DNA from: Aurifilum marmelostoma
Taxonomy: Eukaryota; Ascomycota; Sordariomycetes; Diaporthales; Cryphonectriaceae
Direction: 5' to 3'
Assembly (NCBI GenBank): GCA_027559495.1
Contig: JAMXSV010000004.1
Location: forward strand, 2,531,001-2,595,000
Length of the DNA: 64,000 bases
Shown: positions 1 through 11,805 of the stretch, piece by piece
Layout: every line of letters begins with the position of its first letter
Numbering within the stretch: the first letter of the stretch is position 1
Translations under genes and position numbers: made by a program
The notes under the pieces: generated by a model
The model's database searches: none
Seen by the model: only the letters and a program-made list of their open reading frames with translations
Told to the model about the DNA's origin: nothing

Positions 1-279
1 AAAGCCATCCTAGAGCGAGCTAGGAAAAAGAAAATCAATACTAGGCCAAACAAGGCAGCTCCTCGATAATTGTAATCACGCAAGGCAAACGGCCGCCACG
101 GTAGAGACCGCTCCACAGATCAGTGTCTCGTACGCCCATCAAGCACAGACTCTCGAGAGCCCATTATACATGTTCCCTCTGTCAAAAGGAACGACTGTGA
201 GTCAAAGGTCGCTGCCTCTTCCCCTAGCCTTAGCGCGGCGTGGTATCACTGTACTTCAGTTTCTGTTCGCTACCACACA
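1..279 (+). promoter_or_regulatory. Upstream region of the AflR-like regulator at the left window edge
   Basis: No coding sequence is visible. The stretch is the presumed promoter and 5' leader of the regulator starting at 280. It holds the 12-mer ATCAGTGTCTCG at 119-130, which recurs at 8187-8198 just before the P450 start codon, and a CGG-N6-CCG arrangement at about 100-111. Any function of either element is inference. The gene to the left is outside the window. Confidence 0.4.
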
Positions 280-1796
280 ATGACTACTCGCGAGCGCTCG
301 ACTCAGAGGTTGGCCTGTGATCGGTGCCATGGCCAGAAGCTGCGGTGCATTCGAGGATCCTTCCCGACCGGCGCTTGTCAGAGATGTATCAAAGCAAAGG
401 CTATGTGCCAGTACAGCTCTCCTCTGCGCCTGGGAAGACCTGCCAAGCCGGAATCCGTCAAGGCTACCACTATGACTGGTGGGCGGAGACGGAGCAGCGC
501 CGCTCTCCCAAGCCCGCATGAATCTACAAGTACAATTTCCACAAGCACAACAGACGGACACGAAGGGGGGCAGTCCGAGGAAGACTACCCCATGAACTTG
601 TCCCAGCTCGACTTCTTTGATGTCCAGGGCATCCTAAGCCTGCCGCTGCAGGACGAAGCGCACGGTAATTACGCAATTCCCACGAGGCAACCGTCCTTGT
701 CTGCAGGCACAGATTCAAAGTAGATTTGACTGACAAGATGCCTTTGATTGCTCCAGTCGGCAAAGTAGACGTGCCTGACTTTCCCATTAAATCTTTCAAG
801 TGGGATGTCGAGGAGCGAGCTGATGAGCACAACACATCTGTCATACCGAGCACTCAGACGCAGCAGCAGCAGCAGCAGCAGATTGATGACTTGAAAGACC
901 CATCAAGAGCCAAAACGGACTCGTCAGAATTCGTCCTGGGTAATTACATCAGTCACCTCGCACCAGACTCGGCAAACGGCATAGACTTCCAGGCGATCAA
1001 CGTAGCCGACGCCTTCAACACCGACCCGGGTGACGTCTGGACGGGAAGCCTGTCCGTTGACGCGCTGCTAGCCCAGGGACCTCTGGCTAAGACAAGACCA
1101 CAGGAACCAAATCAGTCGAGTGCGCAGGACGACGTACAACGTCAGCTGAGCGAGCTGCTCCGGCGTCTGCACGAGACGCCCTATCACAATCAAATGGCTT
1201 CAGGCACGAACCACGCGGGCGGTTGCATCTCAAACCCGCAGCTCATGGACGAGACCGTCAAAGCTGCTCACACACTGATCAGCATCATCGACTCCGTCCA
1301 GGTGTCCACAGCGCCTGTAGAGCCCTGTCATAACAATCGCTCCAACGCTAGCGATCAGGCGGGGAGTCTCATCGATGCCGGCACCGTCTTCCTCGCCGCG
1401 GCCTGCTACTCCCGCATATTTCGCAACAGCAACACACTAGCGGTGGTGCTGCATGACGCTGTCTCGTCCAATGATATGACGACGCTACGATCGATGCCGA
1501 GCATCAAGATCGGATCGGTCACGCCTTTGCATACGACCTCTCCAGCCATCCAGTCAGCCCTGTGGGTTCAACTCCTCTGGCAGTCGCTTCGGGAGCTCGA
1601 GAAGCGACTCCTGATGCTCTCACAGAGGTCTACCATGCTAGGCCCGCTGTCGATGGAGCCTTCTCTCCAGCCTGGAAACAGATCGCACCTGGCCGATCTG
1701 ACCACGGCTGTAGATGGAGAGGTAGCGAGACTTGAGGTTAGCGTCAACCATCTTCTCAAGACAACTCTGGACACTCTGCGCCACAAAAGCTTCTAG
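280..1796 (+). CDS. AflR-like Zn2Cys6 transcription factor of a secondary-metabolite cluster
   Basis: Predicted nuclear DNA-binding regulator of about 485 aa. The N-terminus has a complete Zn2Cys6 binuclear cluster, with cysteines at about residues 13, 16, 23, 33, 36 and 43 (spacing 2-6-9-2-6), followed by a basic Arg/Pro/Lys linker as in AflR-type regulators. A polyglutamine run lies near residue 175. The C-terminal half resembles the AflR regulatory region (a segment reading AACYSRIF, then LWVQLLWQSLRELEKRL). Two open segments in different frames join if an intron at 665-723 (GTAATT...TAG) is removed; exons of 385 and 1073 nt then sum to 486 codons. A sequencing frameshift at this point is an alternative. 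It sits beside an MFS exporter, a P450 and a trans-ER, so it is probably the pathway-specific activator. Recognition of the Zn cluster is secure; the intron is inferred. Confidence 0.8.
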
Positions 1797-2392
1797 CATC
1801 CATGGATCTGATGAGGAGAGTCTGCCCTAAAAGATTAGTGGCAGTTGACTTTGAGTCATGGCTGCGCACTTACAATGTTGTTTGAGAGGGCATGGCTTGC
1901 TTGTCTTCGTTAGTTCAGAACATCCGCATGTTGTTGTTTCACTTCGCAAGAGGCCGAGCTTACGTTGCCACACAGATCTGCTTCGATATCGGACAGGTTG
2001 CTGTGCTGGACGCAAATATTATAGTTTGGGACCGTGTCAAAAGCTGCACACTTCCAGGCCTTAGTGCCCAGTACAGGTTTCAGTGCCCTTCCTTTTCGCT
2101 GAATCCAGGGGGAATGCCCAGGAATGTGGCGGCAGAAGAGAGGTTTTATCAATGCTCCAGTGTAGAAGCGGAGAGTCTTCCAGGTTTCTCCATTATGGTG
2201 TGTATCGGCGTATTAATCTGGAAATGGTGGGGAGGCAAGTCCTCAGGCTCAGTGCGGTGTCACGGACTAATTAATTTCATATATGGATCGAGGCAAAAGT
2301 TTCACCTATGGACTGGGAGCAACACTAGTATAGTTAATTGCAGAGAAACCATCAGAGTAGACTATGGATAGTAGGCCAACAGCTATGTATTA
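1797..2392. other. Intergenic region between two convergent regulators
   Basis: About 600 bases between the stop codons of two converging transcription factor genes. It is AT-richer than the flanking coding DNA. It contains only overlapping short open frames without recognisable protein features and presumably carries both 3' ends. Confidence 0.5.
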
Positions 2393-4536
2393 TCACCATG
2401 TAGATTCGTCCGACATGTTAGGCATCAAAAAAGTGAAGGAGTCCAAGGGGCTGCCAGCAAAGGGCACCTGACGTTCGTTGGACATATTCGCTCCCTGAAC
2501 GACGACCTGGCGCTTGTCTCCAGCACTCAATTCCGCTTGCCAGGACTCCTTGAGAGCCTTGAACTTCTTGATACTCAGAGCCAGGATTTGGTCCTCGACA
2601 TTGCCAGAAGCATCTGTTGCAATTGCTGCAGCCACAGTCTCAAAGGTATGGATCACTCTGTCCAGGGCGTACAGTGGGTCCAGCACATCTTGTGCAGCAG
2701 CTGGACTCCAAGAGGCATCTCGAGTTGTTGTCATGTGGTGCAGAAAATGTACGACATAGCACAGCTGCGAGTACGTGCTACAGGGAATGCTTGCGTACAT
2801 GTGCAACGAAATTGTGAAGAATGAATCTAGCCATGCCTTGATCGACTGACAACATCGCTGACATATCTCAAATCGCCTCAAGTCTGGCTCGTGACTTGTG
2901 TTAGGCGACTCGGCCATTATCCACTCGCGTATGACAAGTGCGGTGTAATGGTAGAATCCGGTCAGTGTCGTTGCTGAAAACCCCCTTTCGTCAGCTGATA
3001 TCGGTCATAAGCCTCTACTGCATAATTAATTAGGGAAGAGAAGATCGAGGTCATACGTTGGCTTCCAGCGCTAGGGCTGTTCTGACCGGCAGGGCTTGCA
3101 ATGTCGTCAAGCTGCAGCTGTAGACTTTGTACCCAGGCCGTTGGGATCTCCAGGCTCCGAATCTTCCACGAAGAATAGCGACACTGAGTAACGATCAGTT
3201 GCATCTTTACTTGTGCCACTAGAACCGAGTCCTGTGACACAGTGCTAGAGCTGGTAAGATGAGTGAGGTACTCGTCCAAATACGGCGACCAACGGAACGC
3301 ATCAGCCGACTTGAAGGTTTGGGAAAGCCTGTCAATACGCAGTCAATATCTAGGATGAGGGATCTGGTCATTATATCAGAGCGACGGTAAGCATAGGGCA
3401 CCTACGAAGAAGTAACGACGAATGCACCCAGTACAGCACGCTGTTCCTCGGTTGTGCGATTTCTCCTCGACGGCTGCTGAGGTCTGGTCGCGGCATTGAC
3501 ATCCAGTGAAATCTGAGCTGGGCGCTCCTGTGGAGGCATGTGGAGGCCCATATCCCAGATCAAGGACACGGCAAGCTGTGATGCCAGAGAAGCAAACTGC
3601 TTGTCCATGGGAAAAAGATGAACCCTGTGTTTATCATTAGCAGAAATCCGTTATACATCTTTCAAGTCCCCCATGTCATCTGCTCATGGGCCTTACCAGT
3701 TCACGAAGGTGAGTAGCCCAAAAAGTAGATCAAGGCTCCTTTCACCTCCAGCAACAACCCTTTCGATTATGATGCGCCGTATCTGCAGACTGAGGGAGCT
3801 CCGGACCTCTGCAGCCTTCAATGTCACCCCCCTGATATTCAGCCAAAAGAAGGGATAAGTCTCTTTAAGTTGTACGACTGTCATATCGGGATCAATATAG
3901 ACGAACGGAGTCAAAATCTACAGTCTGGTGATTAGCTTTCACGTGTATTTATCCTTCGAAATGCATCATAAGAGTACAATGCCTACTATCATCTCATCCC
4001 GGAATCTGGTTAGAGACTCCTCGGCTTGAAAAGGTGACGTTTCCTCAATATATCCCTCGTGCTCGTCAATCGATGGAGTCGAGATCACACTTGTTGAGGG
4101 AGAATCTCCTCTATTGTCGTCTGAATCCATTGAAGCCCTGGTAATATGATTGTCCTGTGCAGGTGCCGTGGGCATTCTCCCGGAGCGAAGAAGAGCCACT
4201 AAGTCGTCCAATTTCTCTTCAAGCCGTGCTGATCTGGAGGCTGAACCGCTCTTGGGCCCACGTTGCCTCACGTAGGCCGAGAGCTTGCAAGCCTTGCCCA
4301 GCCGATGACATCTAGATTCAAGGCCCGTGTGAGTTTTCGAAGAGACACGTATTTCTTAGCTCAAAAAAAGGATTGAGAATGGAATTTTGGGAATCTCCAA
4401 GCACCCACCTTTCGCAATCGTTACCCTCAACTCGGGGAATACACTTGCACTTGACACGAGCACAATTAGTGCAGGCTTTACCGCTTCGATGCCTGAGCAA
4501 CGATGCTGATCTGGTGCCGTCAAGCTCAGCATCCAT
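2393..4536 (-). CDS. Zn2Cys6 transcription factor with fungal-specific transcription factor domain
   Basis: Second cluster regulator, about 588 aa in six exons: 4536-4409, 4311-3987, 3917-3697, 3624-3406, 3328-3057 and 2994-2393. The five GT-AG introns are 62-97 nt, and the exon sum is exactly 589 codons. The Zn2Cys6 motif is split by intron 1: cysteines at 22, 25, 32 and 41, then 44 and 51 after the junction, which rebuilds ERCHRLGKAC. A coiled or linker segment (RLEEKLDDLVALLR) follows. The rest matches the middle-homology region of fungal transcription factors (AVSLIWDMGLHMPP, then SADAFRWSPYLDEYL). The start codon at 4536 is followed directly by the DNA-binding region. It is transcribed divergently from the MFS gene through a shared 584 bp promoter, which suggests co-regulation or control of the exporter. 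Confidence in the family is high; the target genes are inference. Confidence 0.88.
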
Positions 4537-5120
4537 CGTGGCTGGTCTCACGAGCACAGAACGATTTGACCAAAAAAACAAAAAAACAGCGTAAATTCTA
4601 GATGCCGGTCCCTGATGTGGCTTACTGGAAAGTGAAGGTGTGTGGTACGGAAGTTCTCGCTGCAGCTGAAAAGTCCGGTGGTGGCGGGCGGGTTCTTTGT
4701 CCGCCGGAACAGGCATTATTTTCTTCCCGTGTCCGTCCCGTCCCTCCCTTTATACTAGTAGTACAGTATACAGAATGTAGTTTCACAAAGCGCCTCTTTC
4801 AGCTGACTAGGGATGGGCAGAGGCGAACCGGCGATGGACGCCGTTCAATTTGCCTGATCCGGTCAGAGAAGCTGAACAAACAGTGAATGCGTGCAGAGTA
4901 CCCACCACGCTAGGTAAATGAGCTGTCTCTCTTTGTGGCTTTTCTGGCACACGATTCACTTTTATAACGCTGAACTGCCTTTGAACCTCACCCAAATCAT
5001 GATGTTACCTGCTTTTCTTCTTTTTTTCTCCTTCAGTTGGGGTTTTCTTTTTTGGCACAGCGAGCGTACAATATTCTGACACTTCAAAATCGCGAGCCAT
5101 CAGTTGCCCACCAGGAGGCT
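4537..5120. promoter_or_regulatory. Bidirectional promoter between Zn2Cys6 regulator and MFS exporter
   Basis: The 584 bp between two divergent start codons must serve both genes. It includes T-rich and CT-rich tracts before the MFS start (about 5010-5048) and a perfect inverted repeat at 4829-4843 listed separately. Confidence 0.6.
4829..4843. promoter_or_regulatory. Palindromic CGGCG-N5-CGCCG element, candidate Zn2Cys6 binding site
   Basis: The sequence CGGCGATGGACGCCG is a perfect 5-bp inverted repeat around a 5-bp spacer. Read as CGG-N9-CCG it fits inverted CGG half-sites recognised by many dimeric Zn2Cys6 proteins. A closely related element lies at 12231-12245 before the enoyl reductase gene. 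Which of the two cluster regulators would bind is not determined by the sequence. Confidence 0.45.
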
Positions 5121-7182
5121 ATGGAGCGTTCACAATCGTCTGCGGACCTTGAGGTTCGAAATGAAGAGCCACTCAAGAGTGACAACACGGAGCCCGTCAC
5201 AGGCATCAAGTTCATCTTTTTACTCATCAGCCTGACCTGCGCTTCGCTCCTTGTCTTCTTGGACACGTCTGTTGTCTCGACTGTATGTACCATCAGCACG
5301 GATCATTGCAGGTTTCCACAAACTAAAAACATCTTTTTTTTGATTGCCAGGCAGTCCCAAAAATCACCGATGAATTCCACTCTCTTCCTGATGTCGGCTG
5401 GTATGGCAGCGCTTACCAGCTGGGGAGGTGAGTGTCTTACTCTTTACTTGATGCCGAGTTCGTATCACTAAACTTGAACATTGCAGTGCCGTTTTTGGAC
5501 CGCTGTCAGGACGAATCCTGCATCACTTCAGCTTGAAAGTAAGAGGCAGTCGAGAAAGTTTGCCCGCGGATACTTGAGCTAATATTGATGCATGCAGTGG
5601 TGCTATATCATCTTCTTCACGATCTTCGAGCTGGGATCCGCTCTTTGCGGTGCCGCGCAGTCATCTAGCATGCTGATTGTCGGCCGCGCCATTGCGGGTG
5701 TCGGAGCGGCTGGCATCAGCAGCGGTGCATACACGATGTTGTCAGCTTCAGTTCCTCTCGAGAAGCGGCCTGGTAGGTCTCACGGCGACATGTAATAGAA
5801 TTGGATTCTTGGGGCTAATGATTCTTCATGTGCAGCTATGCTAGGATTGCTCATGGGGATTGCGCAGCTCGGCACGATCTGCGGGCCACTGGTAGGAGGC
5901 GCCTTCACGACTGGCTACACCTGGCGATGGTGTAAGTTAATTGAGTAACCATCCCTGACATTCGAGAGATACGATATCTGACGGCTTGGAATACACAGGC
6001 TTCTACGTCAACCTGCCCTTCGCAGCTCTCGTGGGCATTCCCCTGCTAATGTTGCGCATTCCCGACCAAGTTCCCAAGGCGAAACCCATGTCTGTCTTGC
6101 CCAAGCTACACCAACATCTTGACCTATTTGGCTTCACAATACTCGCTCCCGCCATCATCATGCTGCTCCTTGCTCTACAATACGGCGGCAACCAGTACGC
6201 ATGGAACTCCTCGCAGGTCATCGGTCTGTTCTGTGGCTCTGGCGTCACATTCATCGTCTGGGCATTCTGGAACCACCACAAGGGTGACGACGCCCTCCTC
6301 CCGATGTCCATTATCAAGCGCAGAACTGTTTGGATGAGCGGCACCAACTACGCATTCATGATGGCTACCGTCTTCGGATCGACCTACTTCCTTCCCATCT
6401 ATTACCAGGGTGTGAAGGGTGTCAGTGCCGTGATGAGCGGCGTGTACCTGTTGCCCATTGTCCTGCCACAACTTGCATCAGCAGTCATTGGTGGTTCTTT
6501 AGGTAGGGTCCTTCTTATTTTTCCTCGAGAAAAACTTGTCATATTCATCGAAATGTACTGATGCCGAATGACAGTCTCAAAAGTTGGCTATGTACCTCCT
6601 TTCGCTCTTGTGGGGGGCACGCTGGGTGCTATTGGCAGTGGTTTGTTCTCCCTATTTCAGCCTAACACATCGACCGGCGAATGGGTCGGATTCTCGATCA
6701 TCACTGGTCTTGGACGAGGTATCGCCCTGCAGATGCCTCTCATGGCCATACAGGCAGTGGTCTCACAGGAAGAAATGTCTCAAGCGATGGCCTTTGCCGT
6801 CTGGTGCCAATATATTGGTCCCACCGTCTTCCTCACACTCTACAATACTGTCTTCGACACCAGCCTCACCACGGAGATTCAGAAATACGCGCCGGGCGTC
6901 AGCGCTGAGCTGGTCATTGCTGCTGGCGCTACTCGTTTCCGCGAGGTTGTCACTCCTCAACAACTGCCCGGCGTGTTGAAAGCATTCTCGACAAGCTTGG
7001 ATCATACATTCTACCTGCAGGCCGGCGCTGGTGTCGTGGCCTGGTTCGCTGCCTGGGGCATGGGCTGGAAGAAACTTCGCATCCCCCAGGAGAAGGTGGC
7101 TGACCCGTCTGGGGCCGTCGAGCCCGAGACTGCGGGTGAGGTTGGCAGAGATGGCTCTGGCGAAGAGAAGAACACATCGTAA
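5121..7182 (+). CDS. MFS transporter, DHA2-type 14-TM drug/toxin exporter
   Basis: Plasma-membrane proton-coupled exporter of about 557 aa, the usual self-protection or export pump of fungal biosynthetic clusters. Seven exons with introns 5283-5350, 5428-5486, 5539-5597, 5773-5835, 5932-5998 and 6503-6574, all GT-AG, sum to 558 codons. The first transmembrane helix ends in the motif VFLDTSVVST. DHA2 signatures follow: DVGWYGSAYQL, then GRAIAGVGAAGISSGAY, GPLVGGAF and YTWRWCFYVNLP. The C-terminus is a hydrophilic acidic tail. The ATG at 5121 is chosen because it is the first in-frame ATG and gives a normal cytosolic N-terminus of about 35 residues before helix 1. It is divergent from the neighbouring regulator and upstream of the P450. 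The substrate is inferred to be the cluster product and cannot be read from sequence. Confidence 0.93.
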
Positions 7183-8216
7183 TGTTGGTCATCGACTACG
7201 TCAAGCCATCGCAATTCCTGCTGAGACGCATTTCAACAACCGTGTATTTGCGTAGGTGTTATCAGTGCACTTCTCGAGTGGCGGGGCAGACACACAGTCA
7301 CGTTATCCTCGAAAGTGAACGATGGGCAAATTCATTCTAGAATGTAACCCTAATTAATCAATAAATATACCCAAATTGGCGCGTGACTCAGGACCCTCTG
7401 CTGTATTGATTCTCTGCGTGTCTCATCAGATTTCTAAGCTTGAGACCACTAGATCACTTGTCTAGCAGTATTGCAAAAGCAAACCAAGAGAATTCGCAAA
7501 TCCGCCTTTGGTTAAACACCATGATCTTCAGTCACCGCCTGGAATTCCATTCCAACCCCCACCTCGGTGTAATTGTCACCTGCAGCATGGCTTCCGCTGG
7601 TGAGCCACATTTCTGATTCGGCAAGCATTGCTATATTGTTCGGTGATCTCGTGCCGAGTTTCGGTGAGTTGTTTTGAGGCGTAGGAGCGCCACTTCGGGT
7701 CTGCGATATCGTTGTGTCACCTGCGAGAAGCCCCTGAGCCATCACGAGAAGTGAATACTAAAGGAATAGGCCGCCATCTCGGTGTTTTCTATTCTCGTTG
7801 TGCATGAAGTAGACCCGGATGAGATAACTAGCCTCACACCTGATTCTGATTGTGATACGTGCGGAGTCCTAATCATTATCGGGGCTTCTGATGGCAATTT
7901 GTCATGGATGAGGTGGCCAGAAAGGGCCAGGAGAAAGACCTGACAGTCTCATGTCAATGGGATCCCATCTTGGAAAGAAACACTCGGTGCTCGGCAAGTA
8001 TCAACATAGTCTTGTCGGTTACATTCGCAACTGCCCGACAGGGAATCTTCGCGAGACATATCGAGACTTAAAGAAACATTAAGTCATTGAAAGGAGCCCA
8101 CGAAAGCCAAATGTGTGCGCGGAAATGAGATTCCTCTTCTTTTGAATCTCATCAGTGTATTGGATTAGCTACATCCTTCTGGGACAATCAGTGTCTCGAT
8201 CGCCTTGCACACAATC
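7183..8216. other. Intergenic region upstream of the P450-reductase gene
   Basis: About 1.03 kb with no convincing gene. A 77-codon open frame on the minus strand at 7512-7745 has no recognisable features. The right end carries the P450 promoter, including the 12-mer ATCAGTGTCTCG at 8187-8198 shared with the AflR-like gene's upstream region. A CGG-N10-CCG arrangement occurs at 7641-7656. Confidence 0.4.
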
Positions 8217-11200
8217 ATGGCGAATCCCGTCAGCCATGACCAACCTCAGTGCCCATTCTCGGGTATCGACAGGGCCAAACTTGAGGACATCCCTCGACCA
8301 CCCACGAAGTACTTTGGCCTCCTAGGGCATCTGCCAGAGATCGACATAGACTTCCCCGTCAGTTCTCTCTGGAGGCTCATGGACAAACATGGCCCCATCT
8401 TCGAGGTGGACCTGCAAGGACGCCGAATCCTGGTGGGCAATCATGAGATCTTCAGTGAGATGCTGGACGAGGAGACATGGGTCAAGCAACCATCCAAGGC
8501 TCAGCTCCAGCTGCGCAGTGTGGGTGGTGGCGATGGCTTGGTCACGGCTTTTTCTGGAGAGAAGAATTGGGGGATAGCTCGGCGCTTGTTGAACCCAGCT
8601 TTTGGTATGTTTTACGAGCTGATCAACACTCGAGGTGAAAGTTAATCAAGAAACAATAACTTTCTGACAATTGCGCAGGTCCACTCGGGCTACGGAATAT
8701 GTTTGAAGACATGTAAGTAGGGTCACATCCAGCGAAGAAGGGGCGTAATAGTGGGCAATGGTTGTTGACATCAATGGAAAATTCCACAGGCTGGAGATCA
8801 GTTCTCAACTGGTGCTAATGTGGGATCGCCACGGTCCCGATAATGAGATTGAATGTGTCGATGCCTTCACACGACTTACATTCGATACCATAGGACTAAC
8901 TGCATTCAACGTGCGCTTCAACGAGTTCTACATGAAAGACGTCCACCCCTTCGTCAAGGATCTGTCAGCAGGGCTTATAGAGTGCGGGAAGAGAGCCAGC
9001 CGGCCTCCTTTTTTGAACTCCTTGCTCTATTACCGGGCCGAGAAGGAGCGACAATCCAACATGAGGAAATTGCGGGATCTAAGTGATCAAATCGTGCGCG
9101 ACTGGGAGGCAAATCCGAAACCTGGTTCTACTCAAACAGATTTCCTCAACGCGCTGCTATATGGAGTCGACAAGGAGACCGGAGAGAAGGTACCTGTTGA
9201 TAACATTCGCTGTCAGATCCCCACGTTTCTCGCTGCCGGGTACGACACGACAGCCTCGTCATTGAGTTTTGTCTACTACTACCTATGCGATAACCCAGAG
9301 TGTCTTCGCAAGGCGCAGCAAGAGGTCGATGAGATTGTTGGCAATAATATTGTCACTATCGACATGCTGCCGAAGCTCGTATATCTCAAGGCATGTATTC
9401 AGGAATCGCTACGCCTCAACTCGCCTGTCAACATTCTCAACCGAGACGCCACCAAGGATACTGTCCTGGGAGGCAAGTATCTCATCAACAAGGGCTTGTC
9501 CGTGTCATGCCTGTTGCGCCATCTACACCGTGACCCTAAGGTCTGGGGAGACGATGCAGATGACTTTCGACCGGAGCGCATGCTGGATGGAGGTTTCGAG
9601 GCATTACCCCCAACAGCATGGAAGCCGGTATGTTCTCCTTCCTTGACATGGGTGCCCATCATGTCTGTCTGGTATCTTGACTGATAATCATTCCCGCTTT
9701 TAGTTCGGAAACGGCTCGCGAGTATGCATTGGCCAAGGTTTCGCGGAGCAGGAAATGCTCATCAATCTTTCCCAAGTGCTACAGCGCTTCCATGTGCAAA
9801 AGGCCGACCCAAACTACAAGCTGGTTATCAGGAGCACCTTGACAACCAAGCCAGACAACTTCAAACTGAAGGTCCGCCGCAGGTCTGACAAAAATATCAT
9901 GGTCGGCATTCCTGGGGGCGCTTCAGCCGAGAGTGCGCCAAAACAATTGCGCCAGCGCGAAAGAGGTGCTGCCGCTCGCCAGACAGGCGAATATAAGCCT
10001 GTCTGCGTGTTCATAGGAGGCAATATGGGTACCAGTGAAGGCTTGGCCCATGAATTAGCGGGAAAAGCTCTTGAATTTGGGCTGGAGGTCGACATACAAG
10101 ATCTGGATGCTGCAGTTGAGGCGCTGCCGACCGATCGACCTTGCGTCTTCATTACAGCCTCGTATGAGGGCAAGCCGCCCAATAACGCCAGAAAGTTCGT
10201 GGCATGGATTGAGAAGCTCTCTGGAAACCCTTCCTCCAAGTTGCCTCATGGCACTCGTTATGCCGTCTTCGGCATAGGAAATAGTGACTGGGCCAGCACT
10301 TTCCACAGGATCCCAAAGCTAGTCGACAAGACGATGTCCGAGATTGGTGCCGAGCGGATCATGAGTGCGGGCTATAGCAACGTCAAGCTGGATATCATGG
10401 GGCCGTGGGAAGACTGGTGCGTCCAGCTCTGCTCAAGCCTATCCGACAACAAGGTGGCGGGCCAGGCTCCTGCTGGTGTTGATGTCAGCATCGAGAATGC
10501 CCATGGCACAGGAATCCGTCGTCAGACTCAAACGGGCGAAGACCTGAGCAACGCGACGGTGCTCTCTAACCGCGAGCTGGCCGACACGTCTGTTGGTGCT
10601 GCGAAGCGTCACGTCGACATTCGCCTTCCTCCCGGCTGCGCCTTTGTTTCAGGTGACTACTTGGTGATTCAGGGGCGCAACCCAGAGGAGGCGGTACGCC
10701 GAGTGTTGACACGGTTCAAACTTGAACGTCACGACCTGATGACAGTCAAGTCTAGCAAAAAGGTATTTCTCCCTGCACACCCGACAGCCGTGGGTCACTT
10801 CTTGTCCACGAGTGTTGAGCTTGCCACGCCCATTACCAGGCGACAGCTCTCGATACTCGCCCAGTGGGCGGAGAAGGACAGCAACAGCTTTGAGTACAAG
10901 ACCTTGCTCAATATGCAGGAAGACACATCCTATGAGACCCTTCTGGAGCGGCGATACTCCATCATTGACGTTCTCGAGGACGTCCCTGGCCTACCACTTC
11001 CGTTCGGGGTCTTTATTGACCTTCTCTTGCCGTTGATGCCTCGCCAGTACTCAATCTCCTCAGCACCTACACAGACAGGTGATAGTGCAAGTGGTGCTAT
11101 AGTCAGCGTGACTTTTGACGTCCTAGAAGCACCTGCGACCAGTGGACATGGAACATTCCGCGGCGTCGTTAGCAACCATCTCACAGCCTGCAGACCAGGA

Positions 11201-11805
11201 GACTCTATTCAGTGTGTTGTTCGGCCAAACACGATCGGGTTCCGTCTCCCTTCTGATCTTGGGACGCCTATGATCTTGCTAGCTGCAGGAACAGGTATCG
11301 CGCCTGTATGAATACCCTCAGTCCCCCGCTCCCTTTGATAAGGCAGGGTCTCTATAGTATTTCTAACAACTTAATTATCTTACAGATTCGAGCCTTCATC
11401 GCAGAACGCGCAGCCATCAAGGAAGCAGGAGTGCAGAACCTGGGGCCCGCAGTGCTTTTCTTCGGCTGCCGCAACCAGGACAAGGACTACATCTACCGCT
11501 CTGATCTCGAAGAATGGGAGAAACAGGGAGTGGTGGAAGTCGTCCCATGCTTCTCCAGGCCCGGTGGCGGCCAGCAGGGGCGACATGTGCCCGACGCACT
11601 TTGGAGCGATCGACGCCGTGTCTGGGACATGCTTCAGAAGGGCGGCAGGATCTACGTCTGCGGTAGTGCAGCCAAGCTTGGGAGGAGCTCGGCAGACGTG
11701 TTGAAGCGCATCTGCGTCGACCAGACGGGGAAGAGCGAGGTAGAGGCGGACGAGTGGCTCGAGGAGAGTAAGAATGCGGGATCGTATGTGCGAGATGTCT
11801 ACTGA
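8217..11805 (+). CDS. Self-sufficient cytochrome P450-NADPH reductase fusion (CYP505 type)
   Basis: Soluble bifunctional monooxygenase of about 1093 aa; the family hydroxylates fatty-acyl or polyketide chains using NADPH and O2. Exons 8217-8604, 8679-8712, 8790-9627, 9704-11305 and 11386-11805 sum to 1094 codons. The P450 half has the I-helix AGYDTT (about 290-295), the K-helix ESLR, and the heme loop FGNGSRVCIG with Cys at about 428. No N-terminal membrane anchor is present, as in P450 BM3 and P450foxy. The reductase half has an FMN motif IGGNMGTSEG (about 524), an FAD motif RQYSISSAP (about 867) and the NADPH motif AAGTGIAPI across the last intron; it ends in SYVRDVY. The terminal aromatic residue that shields FAD is Tyr here, where BM3 and CPR have Trp. 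Placement between an exporter and a trans-ER points to oxidation of the cluster product. FUM6 of fumonisin clusters is a known precedent. Confidence 0.95.
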
